Positions 35,843 through 44,695 are shown, counted from the first letter of the stretch. The stretch: DNA of 64,000 bases from Christiangramia sp. OXR-203 (GCF_034372165.1 NZ_CP139698.1:2294001-2358000); one strand, 5' to 3'. The notes: generated by a model from the letters alone, not told the origin. Numbers and translations: made by a program.

Positions 35843-36342
35843 AGAAATATTTACTTGATTCTAACTTTTTCATACAAGCCCACAGATCTATTTATCCACT
35901 TGACATCGTTCCAAGTTTTTGGAATAAAACTCAAGATTTAGCTTCGAGAGGAATTATTGTTAGTTTAGATAAAGTCAAAACTGAAATTTATGATAACAGT
36001 TCTCACGAAGACGATTTGAAAGATTGGTGTACTGCAAATTTAGACGTCAATTTCTTTGAAAGTTCAGAGCAAGTTTTATCAAATTATATTCGAATAGTCC
36101 AATGGGTGAACTCAATGAGCAACCATTTTAATGAACGTGCTATACAAGAATTTTTAGAGACTGACTTAGCAGACCCATGGCTTGTGGCGTATGCTATGGA
36201 GAATGATTTGACAATTGTCACTTATGAAGTCAGCCAACCAGATCGAAAGAATAGGGTTAAAATTCCAGAAGTCTGCAATCAATTTGGTGTAGAATATGTT
36301 GACACAATAAAAATGATGCGCGAATTACAAGAAAGTTTTTAG
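35839..36342 (+). CDS. DUF4411 PIN-like domain protein (putative toxin)
   Basis: 167 residues. DUF4411 proteins have a PIN RNase fold; visible acidic residues are Asp7 in YLLDSNFFI, then VKTEIYD, and a TDLADPWLVAYA block near residue 109-120, the expected places for the PIN acid cluster. Coupled by a 4-base ATGA overlap to the ImmA/IrrE gene. Together they form a toxin-antitoxin-like cassette, an inference supported by known pairings. Confidence 0.82.
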   Translation: MKKYLLDSNFFIQAHRSIYPLDIVPSFWNKTQDLASRGIIVSLDKVKTEIYDNSSHEDDLKDWCTANLDVNFFESSEQVLSNYIRIVQWVNSMSNHFNERAIQEFLETDLADPWLVAYAMENDLTIVTYEVSQPDRKNRVKIPEVCNQFGVEYVDTIKMMRELQESF

Positions 36343-36353
36343 TCTCACACTGC

Positions 36354-36486
36354 CTACAACAACGGTTAATCGCCAATAAGCGGCAGCGTTAGTAAGAAAA
36401 TAATTAACTTGACCAACAAACCAATACTAAGCCGACAAATCCGCGTCCCCTACTCCGCCAACTGGCGATAACCGAAACCGTTGTGA
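36354..36486 (+). repeat. attC site 36 (subtype A)
   Basis: R'' CTACAAC, R' GTTGTGA. L arms CGGTTAATCGCC / GGCGATAACCG. Confidence 0.9.
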
Positions 36487-36491
36487 GCAAT

Positions 36492-37076
36492 ATGAGAAAA
36501 AGATTTGCAATCATATTTTTAGTATTTATCTATTCTTTTCAAGAATCAAATTATAGAATACTTGATTTTGGTCAGTTTAAAATTACAGTACCTAAGAATT
36601 GGAACAAGTTCAATGAAAAAGGATTGGATAGTTACATTGGCGGTATAATTACAGATACTAAAGACACTTTAAAATTTGACCTTGGTAGGCACTCCCAAGA
36701 TTTAATAAAAAGTGATTTTCCTATGGTTTATGATGCTCGAAGATTAGCTGAATTAACTGTAAAGGAACTTGAAATGTTGCCGGATACAAAACATCTAATC
36801 GTGGATAGTACAACTAGAGATATAAATTATCATGAATATTTACAGTATCAATTTGAAAACGACTCTATCAGTTGTTTCAAAGCAAAATTTATCACACCGA
36901 GAAATAAAAAATTTGGAGGATCTGGAATCTATATTGACAGTTTAAAAGGTAGCGATAAAATGCATTACAAGATTAGTTTTAATTTTTACGGTTGGTATTT
37001 AGATGAAAAGACTCAGGACAAATTTTTTAAAGCTTTAAAAACCTTACAATTTAAAGAGGATTGCGAAAACAATTAG
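36492..37076 (+). CDS. exported protein of unknown function
   Basis: 194 residues from ATG 36492 (MRKRFAIIFLVFIYSF, a signal-like segment); the GTG at 36483 sits inside the R' box. The mature part begins LDFGQFKITVPKNWNKF, resembling small exported proteins with a PsbP-like or DUF1795-like fold. The resemblance is only suggestive. Sole gene of its cassette. Confidence 0.65.
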   Translation: MRKRFAIIFLVFIYSFQESNYRILDFGQFKITVPKNWNKFNEKGLDSYIGGIITDTKDTLKFDLGRHSQDLIKSDFPMVYDARRLAELTVKELEMLPDTKHLIVDSTTRDINYHEYLQYQFENDSISCFKAKFITPRNKKFGGSGIYIDSLKGSDKMHYKISFNFYGWYLDEKTQDKFFKALKTLQFKEDCENN

Positions 37077-37095
37077 ATATAGTACTCATACAGCT

Positions 37096-37227
37096 CACAA
37101 CAACGGTTAATCGCCAATAGACGGCAGCGTTAGAAAATAAATAGTTAAATTGACCAACAAAACAATACTAAGCCGACAAATCCACGTCCCCTACTCCGCC
37201 AACTGGCGATAACCGAGACCGTTGTGA
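37096..37227 (+). repeat. attC site 37 (subtype A)
   Basis: R'' TCACAAC, R' GTTGTGA. L arms CGGTTAATCGCC / GGCGATAACCG. Confidence 0.9.
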
Positions 37228-37258
37228 GCAATTTTGCAAAAAAATTCTGCTATAAAAA

Positions 37259-37693
37259 ATGAAACTGACTTTTGAAAAACCAGAAAATGGTTGGTTACCA
37301 ATAAAATTTCAGAATGAAGATTTTCGTCTGGAATTTACATCTTCGAAAACCCCAGAAAATCCTATAAAGCAATTTTGCAGTAACTTAATTCAAAGTGCTA
37401 AAGGAACCGATACTATAACTATTTTTAATACAGAACCTGAATTATACTTATTCAAGATTAATCAAAAGAAAAACGAATTTAATTTTGAAATCATTCATCA
37501 CGAAAAACCTAAGAGAGAGGTTTCTGTTTACAATGAAAAAGGAACCTTTGAAGAAATATTTTTGCCTTTATTCAGAGCAATCAAGAAATTTTCAACTATA
37601 GATTTTAAAAGTTCAGATTGGGAAAAAATAGATTCTCATAAAATTGAAAAATTAGATAAAGTTATTGCAGAAGAAAAAGCTATTAGAAACTAG
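37259..37693 (+). CDS. cytosolic protein of unknown function
   Basis: 144 residues, start ATG 37259 (MKLTFEKPENGWLPI). No signal peptide or membrane segment. It ends just before the small basic membrane protein gene (4 bases between the stop and the next ATG), so the two are translated together. The GWLPI...F...S..P.NPI pattern recalls small immunity-like proteins but I cannot name a family. Confidence 0.68.
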   Translation: MKLTFEKPENGWLPIKFQNEDFRLEFTSSKTPENPIKQFCSNLIQSAKGTDTITIFNTEPELYLFKINQKKNEFNFEIIHHEKPKREVSVYNEKGTFEEIFLPLFRAIKKFSTIDFKSSDWEKIDSHKIEKLDKVIAEEKAIRN

Positions 37694-37697
37694 AAAT

Positions 37698-37961
37698 ATG
37701 GACGGAAGTTTAGGTCATTTTAAAGCTACTCTGCAACGAAAAAAACAAAGAGCTGAAAAAAAAGGAAACAGAGCTGAACATTATTCTTCAAAACCAGGAC
37801 AAAAGGTAGAATATAATTTCCCTAAACTTTCAAAAGATGAACTAGAAAAATTAAAGGAGAAAATCAGACTTGACAGTAAAAGAAGAAAGAAAAAGCAGAT
37901 AATTATTTTTATGATAATAATTATTTTTTCTTCAATTAGTCTATATTTTGTGTTTAACTAG
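37698..37961 (+). CDS. small basic protein with C-terminal membrane anchor
   Basis: 87 residues from ATG 37698. Same architecture as the protein at 25139-25429: short N-terminus (MDGSLGHFKATLQRKKQRA), a Lys/Arg-rich stretch, a coiled-coil-like KLSKDELEKLKEKI segment and a C-terminal hydrophobic helix. The two are probably diverged members of one family. In both cases it is the second gene of a two-gene cassette. Confidence 0.72.
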   Translation: MDGSLGHFKATLQRKKQRAEKKGNRAEHYSSKPGQKVEYNFPKLSKDELEKLKEKIRLDSKRRKKKQIIIFMIIIIFSSISLYFVFN

Positions 37962-37971
37962 CAAAACAGCT

Positions 37972-38104
37972 CACAACAACGGCTCATCGCAAATAACGGG
38001 TAGCTAGCTGAAAATTGTTATTTTAGAGACCAATTATTAAAATAACTAAGCCGACAAATCCGCGTCTTTACTCCCGCAACTTGCGATAGCCGGGACCGTT
38101 ACAA
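37972..38104 (+). repeat. attC site 38 (subtype B)
   Basis: R'' TCACAAC, R' GTTACAA. CGGCTCATCGC faces GCGATAGCCG, compensated. Confidence 0.9.
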
Positions 38105-38277
38105 ACAAGAACGACTGAGAGTTTTAGGAATAGAAGTAAAAATGATATCCAACTATATTAAAACTCCATTAACTACAGATCGAACATCACATATTTTTTC
38201 AAGTAGGAGTTAAATCTGACAGAAATAATTAATTTCACGTTGAAATTAAGTGAAGCTAAAAATTTAAAAATGCTATT

Positions 38278-38745
38278 ATGAAAACTTGGGAATTTAGAAT
38301 GGAGAGTACTCCTAGCATGATAAGTGAAAAATTAGATTCTTCACTTGAGTCGTTCAACGGATTTGTGTTCAATATTAAAAATGATAAAAAGAATTTAATA
38401 TCATTTAAAATTCGCAAACGACTGCAGTACGCCTGGTACATAATTTATCATAATAACATAATCGTTAATGGCAGATTAGGTGGAACAGAAACTAAAAATG
38501 CAACGAAAGTAGAAATCACTTTCAAACAACATTTTTTATGGAAATTAGTGATATTTACACATTTGGTTTTGGGCTCTGGTTTTATAATAGCCCTAATAGC
38601 GAATAATAATACAAATATTGCTATATATTCATTTGCGGCAGCCTTAATAGCAATTGGCATATTCTTATGGAGCAAACTACAGAAAAAGTACAATAGAAAT
38701 GTTCAAGAATATAAAAATCTGATATCTGAAATTTTAGATCTTTAA
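38278..38745 (+). CDS. membrane protein of unknown function
   Basis: 155 residues. N-terminal ~80 residues are soluble (a strand-rich domain), followed by two transmembrane helices (FTHLVLGSGFIIALIA and IYSFAAALIAIGIFLW) and a short charged tail. The cassette has an unusually long 175-base leader before the ATG at 38278, which is AT-rich and holds no ORF. Function unknown. Confidence 0.7.
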   Translation: MKTWEFRMESTPSMISEKLDSSLESFNGFVFNIKNDKKNLISFKIRKRLQYAWYIIYHNNIIVNGRLGGTETKNATKVEITFKQHFLWKLVIFTHLVLGSGFIIALIANNNTNIAIYSFAAALIAIGIFLWSKLQKKYNRNVQEYKNLISEILDL

Positions 38746-38769
38746 TGAGCATTTGGTTTTCGTTCCAGT

Positions 38770-38902
38770 TTGTAACAACGGTTAATCGCCAATAAGCGGC
38801 ACCGTTAGTACGAAAATAATTAACTTGACCAACAAACCAATACTAAGCCGACAAACCCGCGTTCCCTACTCCGCCAACTGGCGATAACCGAGACCGTTGT
38901 GT
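38770..38902 (+). repeat. attC site 39 (subtype A)
   Basis: R'' TTGTAAC, R' GTTGTGT. L arms CGGTTAATCGCC / GGCGATAACCG. Confidence 0.9.
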
Positions 38903-38911
38903 GTAATTTTT

Positions 38912-39373
38912 ATGGAAAGTAGAAATTTTAAATACTTTATTATAGTAATAATCATCCTATTGATTTTGACCGTTCCTTTTATGGATTTTCAAATCATGAA
39001 AATTAAAAGTTATACGGAAGAATTAGAAGAAGTAAATAACTTTATCCTAAAAAATAAAACTGAATTAGATAAAATTTCATTTTCAGCTTTAAAGAATAGA
39101 ACAAGCGAATTTCCAGTCCTAAAAAAAGCTATAAATAAATCCGAATTAAGTGCAATAACACTTTATCAGGAGAAGGGAATAGTATTCAAATTTCAATGCA
39201 CAAACAATAGCAATGGCAATTTTATTGATAGCGATGATAAATATTATTTGATAAAGATATTAAATGGAAAAACTGAACTTTTAGGCTATGAGCAGTTTGT
39301 AGATTATTCGAAAAGTCCAATTGAATTAGGAAATAACTGGTATTTGATTGAACAAAATATCACTTATGATTAA
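38912..39373 (+). CDS. membrane-anchored or exported protein of unknown function
   Basis: 153 residues from ATG 38912. One N-terminal hydrophobic helix (YFIIVIIILLILTVPFM) acts as an anchor or uncleaved signal; the remainder is soluble and faces the periplasm. No family recognised. The cassette continues for about 280 more bases without a gene to the attC interrupted by an IS110-family element. Confidence 0.68.
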   Translation: MESRNFKYFIIVIIILLILTVPFMDFQIMKIKSYTEELEEVNNFILKNKTELDKISFSALKNRTSEFPVLKKAINKSELSAITLYQEKGIVFKFQCTNNSNGNFIDSDDKYYLIKILNGKTELLGYEQFVDYSKSPIELGNNWYLIEQNITYD

Positions 39374-39655
39374 AAATAAATTTAAAGGATTAGGAGAAGT
39401 TATTTTGTGAAAAAATGATATGTAAAATAAATAAAAAGAACTTTGATGATATTTTGCAATTATGCAAAAATTCTCAACTAAAATATACTACAGAAAAATT
39501 TGATAGGATAGAATGAATTCTGAAAACTATGTTATAGAAAATGTTTACTATTATTCCATTCTTTATAATTTATATTTCCAAAAACACAGATTACTTATCT
39601 AAAAAAAGGAATAGAGGAACTTTAGAATAAAAACTTAATCGAGATAAAAAACTAC
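39374..39655 (+). other. gene-free, very AT-rich cassette tail
   Basis: About 280 bases between the stop at 39373 and the R'' box. Only tiny frames are present. It may be a decayed second gene; I see no RNA, repeat or clear promoter. Confidence 0.4.
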
Positions 39656-39690
39656 ACACAACAAAGAACTAAGGTAAAATCCAAGTACTT

Positions 39691-40695
39691 CTAAGCTAAT
39701 TTCGACATATAATTTTCCTGGTAATAGGTTCCTGATTTAGCGATTGCAAATGCTTGCTTTAGTAGTTTATTACATACTGCTATCAATGCTAGCTTCTTGC
39801 TTTTCCCCTTCTCTACTATACGCTCATAGAGTTTCCTGCATGCCCTATTGGTTCTACAGGCAGTGAAGCTACACATGAATAGTAAGTTCCGAAGTTTTCG
39901 ATTTCCTACTTTACTGATTCTACTTCTTCCTCTTACACTGGTCCCGGACTGTCTGATTGTTGGCGTTAGCCCACTATAACAACAAAGTTGCCTCGCATTC
40001 TCAAAACTGGTGAATCCATCGGTAAGTACAATCAATAGCATCGCGGTCTTCTTCCCCATACCAGGAATGCTGGTTAACTGCTCCAGCTGATCTTTCTGTG
40101 TTTCTTTTACCAATGACTCCAGCTTGGTTTCAATCTGGGTTAGTTCTTTCTCTAATTGCTTCAGCATTCGATTTAAAGAACGACTGACTGTTTTCGAAGG
40201 TATTCCTAATGCTTTCTCTCCATGTATTTTATTCTTGACGGCAGTACGCTGTTTCAGGTAAAGATCCTGAAGACTCAAGAGTTGCAAACATTCGGCCTGT
40301 ACTGCATTTCTTGCTGTGTACAAAGGAACCTCAGTAGCCTGGGCATACTCACAGATTGCTTTGGCATCACTCTTATCAGTCTTGACTTTAGAGAGCTTCA
40401 TTTGAATAAAACGCTTTACTGAAAGTGGGTTTACAACCGACACCGTGATACCTTTCTCATAGAGATACTGAGCTAACCTGTAATGGTAGTAACCCGTTGC
40501 TTCCATTACTATCAGGCTATCTTTTTGAATAGCTTTAAGGAAGCTTTTAAAGCCTTTTAGATCATTGGAGAACTGATTGTGCTTTCCACCTTGATCAACT
40601 ACATCAAAGAAAGATTTACTAATGTCTACTCCGTAAAAATGTTTAATTTTATCCATAATAGATTGATTGGAAAGAACAGCTACTTTAGTTTTCAT
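39691..40695 (-). CDS. IS110-family transposase (DEDD recombinase)
   Basis: 334 residues. N-terminal RuvC-like DEDD domain: YGVDISKSFFDV, VMEATGYYHY, VKTDKSDAKAI supply the acidic residues. The C-terminal Tnp20 domain (SIPGMGKKTA, then SGLTPTIRQSGTSVRG with the conserved Ser) completes the IS110 recombinase. It works with a structured guide (bridge) RNA from the element's non-coding end, here lying just upstream at 40697-40820. Confidence 0.95.
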   Translation of the reverse strand: MKTKVAVLSNQSIMDKIKHFYGVDISKSFFDVVDQGGKHNQFSNDLKGFKSFLKAIQKDSLIVMEATGYYHYRLAQYLYEKGITVSVVNPLSVKRFIQMKLSKVKTDKSDAKAICEYAQATEVPLYTARNAVQAECLQLLSLQDLYLKQRTAVKNKIHGEKALGIPSKTVSRSLNRMLKQLEKELTQIETKLESLVKETQKDQLEQLTSIPGMGKKTAMLLIVLTDGFTSFENARQLCCYSGLTPTIRQSGTSVRGRSRISKVGNRKLRNLLFMCSFTACRTNRACRKLYERIVEKGKSKKLALIAVCNKLLKQAFAIAKSGTYYQENYMSKLA

Positions 40696-40696
40696 C

Positions 40697-40820
40697 GACT
40701 TTAAAACGAGATCCAGGTCTCACAGAACTAAACGAAATTAAAGTAGTAAAGAGAGGGGATTATCATTGTTGACGGAATCTGAAGTTCCCACGGTTCATAT
40801 AATCTTATTCCTCTCTTTGG
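40697..40820 (-). ncRNA. candidate bridge RNA of the attC-targeting IS110 element (copy 1)
   Basis: Two stem-loops upstream of the transposase. Target loop: stem 40748-40756/40810-40818, inner stem GATTAT (40758-40763)/ATAATC, small hairpin GGAA/TTCC, and between them ACGGTTCAT (40790-40798), identical to the attC right of the insertion, and TTGTTG (40766-40771), complementary to CAACAA left of it. Donor loop: stem ACTTTAA/TTAAAGT, hairpin GAGA/TCTC, and AGAACTAA (40724-40731), identical to the element's left terminus at 39665. Confidence 0.7.
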
Positions 40821-41010
40821 TTCTTTCTAATTTAACTATTAAAATTTAGAGAAATTAAACTTAAGACGGTTAATCGCCAATAAGCGGCAGAGTTAGAAAG
40901 AAAATAATTAACTTGACCAACAACACAATACTAAGCCGATAAATCCGCATCCCCTACTCCGCCAACTGGCGATAACCGAGACCGTTACTTGCAATTATTT
41001 AAAAAAATAT

Positions 41011-42282
41011 ATGAAGTCAAGAATTTTACCTATCCTACTTATAATATTTTCTTTGTGTTTACAGACATTTGGTTATACACAAACAAATTCGAACCACGTA
41101 AAAGTTAAAGGCTATTATCGCAGTGATGGAACGTATGTAAAACCTCATTATAAAACAGCTCCGAATTCGACAAACAGGGATAATTTTACAACCAGAGGTA
41201 ATACTAATCCGTACACTGGTGAACCAGGTTATATAATTCCTGATTCTAGTCCGAATACATCTACTAATTCAACTAATAGCTCATATTCATCTAATTCATC
41301 ATATCAAATATATAACTATACCAGTACTTCGAACTGGTCTAGCAGCTACTATGAAGAAAAACCGATATATACTACCACTAATAATGCAAACTTGATGGAG
41401 CGTAAAAGCACATCGTCTGCAATTCAAGTAGTTATCCCTGCTAATTCAAATGTAAAAGTGATCAATTCTTTTTTTGGTGACTGGTGGGAAGTATCTTATA
41501 ATGGAAAGACTGGTTATTTAAACAGCAATTTATTATCCTTTAATTCTGACTCAAATACAACTAATAATCACAATTCAGGTTGGTCAAATAGCTTTTACGA
41601 TGATAAGCCAACTTATACTACCACTAGAAATGCATATCTGAGAGAGCACAAAAGCACGTCGTCTGCAATTCAAGTAGTTATTCCTGCCAATTCAAATGTA
41701 AAAGTCATCAATTCTTTTTTTGGTGACTGGTGGGAAGTATCTTATAATGGAAAGACTGGTTATTTAAATAGCAATTTATTATCCTTTAATTCTGACCCAA
41801 GTACAACAAATAATCGCAATTCAAGTTGGTCGAATAGCTTTTACGATGATAAGCCAACTTATACTACCACTGGAAATGCAAATTTGAGAGAGCACAAAAG
41901 CACATCGTCTGCAATTCAAGTAGTTATTCCTGCTAATTCAAATGTAAAAGTAATCAATTCTTTTTTTGGTGACTGGTGGGAAGTATCTTATAATGGAAAG
42001 ACTGGTTATTTAAATAGCAATTTATTATCCTTTAATTCTGACCGAAGTACAACAAATAATCACAATTCAAGTTGGTCAAACAGCTTTTACGATGATAAGC
42101 CAACTTATACTACCACTAGAAATGCAAATCTGAGAGAGCACAAAAGCACATCGTCTGCAATTCAAGTAGTTATTCCTGCCAATTCAAATGTAAAAGTAAT
42201 TAATTCTTTTTTTGGTGATTGGTGGGAAGTGTATTATAAAGGAAAAACAGGATATATACCTAGCTCTTTATTAACTAAATAA
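41011..42282 (+). CDS. exported protein with four tandem SH3b repeats
   Basis: 423 residues, signal peptide ending YTQ. A Ser/Thr/Asn-rich linker (to about residue 105) is followed by four near-identical bacterial SH3 (SH3b) domains with an 82-residue period (246-bp repeats starting at 41335, 41581, 41827, 42073), each with LREHKSTSSAIQVVIP and GDWWEVSYNGKTGYL. Such domains bind cell-wall peptides or surface ligands. The repeats differ by only a few bases, so the expansion is recent and likely variable in number. Sole gene of its cassette. Confidence 0.88.
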   Translation: MKSRILPILLIIFSLCLQTFGYTQTNSNHVKVKGYYRSDGTYVKPHYKTAPNSTNRDNFTTRGNTNPYTGEPGYIIPDSSPNTSTNSTNSSYSSNSSYQIYNYTSTSNWSSSYYEEKPIYTTTNNANLMERKSTSSAIQVVIPANSNVKVINSFFGDWWEVSYNGKTGYLNSNLLSFNSDSNTTNNHNSGWSNSFYDDKPTYTTTRNAYLREHKSTSSAIQVVIPANSNVKVINSFFGDWWEVSYNGKTGYLNSNLLSFNSDPSTTNNRNSSWSNSFYDDKPTYTTTGNANLREHKSTSSAIQVVIPANSNVKVINSFFGDWWEVSYNGKTGYLNSNLLSFNSDRSTTNNHNSSWSNSFYDDKPTYTTTRNANLREHKSTSSAIQVVIPANSNVKVINSFFGDWWEVYYKGKTGYIPSSLLTK

Positions 42283-42286
42283 CTGC

Positions 42287-42419
42287 AAGTAACAACGGTT
42301 AATCGCCAATAAGCGGCAGCGTTAGAAAGAAAACAATTAACTTGATCAACAAACCAATACCAAGCCGACAACTCCGCGTCCCTTTCTCCGCCAACTGGCG
42401 ATAACCGAGACCGTTGGGC
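42287..42419 (+). repeat. attC site 41 (subtype A)
   Basis: R'' AAGTAAC, R' GTTGGGC. L arms CGGTTAATCGCC / GGCGATAACCG. Confidence 0.9.
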
Positions 42420-42434
42420 GTAATTAATCAAAAA

Positions 42435-43400
42435 ATGAATCAAGGTTTACTAATTAATGATTTAGAACTAGGCTATGCTCCTTTAAGTGCATTTCATTTT
42501 TCAAAGTTTATAAACGATAAAGAATTTCATTCTAATGTCTTTGATAGTCATATCTATATCATTGCACAAAGGAAGGAAGTGACTTTTAGTAATTTCTTTT
42601 TTTGGGAAAGAGAATTAGAATTAAGTTTTGATATTGAACAAGAGGATAGTCCAAATATTATAAGATGTATTCTACCTGTTTCGCAAAAGAACATTTCGGC
42701 TAAGCGAGGAGAAATTGTTGAACTAAGAATGCATAATCGAAAAAGTACTCCAGAGAAGAAAATTGGTCCTCCATTTAAAGGTACTCAAGCGTTTACAATT
42801 CAATCTAGAAACCCAGTAACAGGAAAAATCAAAAGACTCGCACAATTTACACCTGATAAGCTTTTTCAAAACGTTTGGAAAGGACATATAAAAGCAAAAT
42901 TCAATAAGTCTTACACTGAATTATTAGAATACAACGTTCAATATGTCGGAAAATCTACAGAGCAAAATATTTGTAAAAGACTGACAGGTCACTCTACATT
43001 TCAGGAAATTTTAATCAATCAAACATCTTTATCTTTTAAGAATATTCCCTCAAATGAAATCATGATTATGTTATTTAGAGTAAAGGATAACAATACAATG
43101 GTTAAATGGGGAGTTGATTCAACTCCAGAAGAAATAACAGAATATTTGACCAATTATATGTTGCCATCTGATAAAACAATTTCTTTAGATGCTGAAAAAG
43201 CATTGATCAAACATTTGCAACCAGAATACAATAAGATACTATATAAATCTTTTCCAAGTAAAACCGATTTAGTTCATCAAGATTTTCACAACTCGATCTT
43301 TTATGGATTAAGTGACCCAATCAAATTAATCTTTAAAAAAGGAGAATTGCAGGGTAATGAAGATTGGAGTGAAAGAAATCACATAATAGTTGATAGGTAA
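42435..43400 (+). CDS. GIY-YIG-like nuclease-domain protein
   Basis: 321 residues from ATG 42435. The C-terminal half has a GIY-YIG-like core: YNVQYVGKSTEQNICKRLTGH (about residues 174-194) supplies the Tyr/Val-Gly and Arg, and DAEKALIKHLQPEYNK (about 257-272) supplies the Glu and Asn typical of this nuclease fold. N-terminal half unrecognised. It likely nicks or cuts nucleic acid, possibly as a defence effector; inferred. Sole gene of its cassette. Confidence 0.65.
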   Translation: MNQGLLINDLELGYAPLSAFHFSKFINDKEFHSNVFDSHIYIIAQRKEVTFSNFFFWERELELSFDIEQEDSPNIIRCILPVSQKNISAKRGEIVELRMHNRKSTPEKKIGPPFKGTQAFTIQSRNPVTGKIKRLAQFTPDKLFQNVWKGHIKAKFNKSYTELLEYNVQYVGKSTEQNICKRLTGHSTFQEILINQTSLSFKNIPSNEIMIMLFRVKDNNTMVKWGVDSTPEEITEYLTNYMLPSDKTISLDAEKALIKHLQPEYNKILYKSFPSKTDLVHQDFHNSIFYGLSDPIKLIFKKGELQGNEDWSERNHIIVDR

Positions 43401-43563
43401 AATTAACTACGCCCAACATCGGTTAATCGCAAATAACGGGTTCTGTCAAAAAAGTGTAATTTTAGAAACCAAGAAATAATGGTTAAGCCGACAAGTCCGC
43501 GTCCCTACTCCCGCAACTTGCGATAGGTACTGTGTTATAAAACAAGTATTTTTGATTAAAATT

Positions 43564-44640
43564 TTAGGAAGAAGTCAATGCTAAATTGCTTCTATCCTGT
43601 GCAGCAAGGACTTCGGTTCTTGCTGTCTTTTTTTGTTCATATTTTGGGTCGTAATCTTTTTCATTCTTCCATATGCTGTACATTAGTATTAATAATTTTC
43701 GCTCCACTGCCACCAGAGCAATCATAGGTTTAGCCTTAGTAGGTTTCACGCGCTCATAAAACTTCTTCAATGTCGGATTACATCGGACAGCGGTCATTGC
43801 CGGCATATAAAGTGCCCTACGTATATTTTTATTTCCTTTCTTACTGATCCTGGTCTTGCCCTTATAAGCACCTGATTCTTTCAGCACTACATCAAAACCA
43901 GCATAACTGGTAAGTTGTTTGGCATTGTTAAAACCAGTGAAGCCTAAGGTTTCACCCACTACCGTAGCTGCCGATACAAAGGAGATTCCTGGAATACTTT
44001 CCAGGTGTTTAATTCTACGCTTTAGATCACTGGTTTCACTGATCAATACCTTCATCTCTTTCTCAATCTCCTCCAATTGTTTAGCGATCAATTTTAAGCG
44101 CTGTTGATACCTCTTTAGCTCTCTTTTGTTTGTATAGGCAGCATGTTCAGTCGCATGAAGCCTGTTCTGCTCTATTTGTTTCTCCTTTAGAAGAAAGGAG
44201 CGTTCACGACTCAAACCTTTCAATTCTCTCAAAACAGGATTTGGAGGTGTCCAGAGTGGTAATGCTCGTTCACATCCAAGCATAGCCAGCATGCGACTAT
44301 CTAAAGCGTCGGTCTTCGATCTTTGATCCAAACTCTGGGCATAACGCTTAACACGACCAGATTGCATCACGCTCACCTTAAAACCAGCTTCATAGAGGTA
44401 ATAAACAAAGGCTTCATGATAGATCCCAGTAGATTCCATAACTATCCAGAGGTCCTCTCTAGAAACTACTTCTTTATCAAGCCAACGTATTAATTTTTTA
44501 AATCCGGGAAGATCATTACCTACTTCAAAGGAATCTTCAAACTCTTTTGCCAGGTCAACCGTTAGACGGCAAAGGCATACAGCCAAATTCTCTTTTGACA
44601 CATCTACTCCCAAGGTTACTTTTAAAATATGGCCCTCCAT
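43564..44640 (-). CDS. IS110-family transposase (second type)
   Basis: About 358 residues from ATG 44640 (MEGHILKVTLGVDVSKENL); an upstream in-frame start at 44673 is possible. DEDD motifs: GVDVSKENLAV, VMESTGIYHE, RSKTDALDSRML; Tnp20 part with SIPGISFVSA and SYAGFDVVLKESGAYKGKTRIS carrying the conserved Ser. Full length. Works with a bridge RNA probably encoded just upstream. Confidence 0.94.
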   Translation of the reverse strand: MEGHILKVTLGVDVSKENLAVCLCRLTVDLAKEFEDSFEVGNDLPGFKKLIRWLDKEVVSREDLWIVMESTGIYHEAFVYYLYEAGFKVSVMQSGRVKRYAQSLDQRSKTDALDSRMLAMLGCERALPLWTPPNPVLRELKGLSRERSFLLKEKQIEQNRLHATEHAAYTNKRELKRYQQRLKLIAKQLEEIEKEMKVLISETSDLKRRIKHLESIPGISFVSAATVVGETLGFTGFNNAKQLTSYAGFDVVLKESGAYKGKTRISKKGNKNIRRALYMPAMTAVRCNPTLKKFYERVKPTKAKPMIALVAVERKLLILMYSIWKNEKDYDPKYEQKKTARTEVLAAQDRSNLALTSS

Positions 44641-44695
44641 AATTGTTTGATTATAAACCTTATTCTCTATCACTTTTGCTCGTCTTTGATACGAT

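Larger units (their letters stand above)
39665..40865 (-). mobile_element. IS110-family element, copy 1
   Basis: 1201 bp inserted between ACACAACAA and the ACGG of an attC left arm. Boundaries follow from comparison with intact sites. No clear terminal inverted repeats and at most a 1-2 base duplication, as usual for IS110. Identical by eye to 50829-52029. Confidence 0.9.
39656..40990 (+). repeat. attC site 40 (subtype A), interrupted by IS110-family element
   Basis: R'' ACACAAC at 39656-39662 and AA remain on the left; CGGTTAATCGCC onward resumes at 40867; R' GTTACTT at 40984. Rejoining the halves restores a normal site. Confidence 0.88.
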
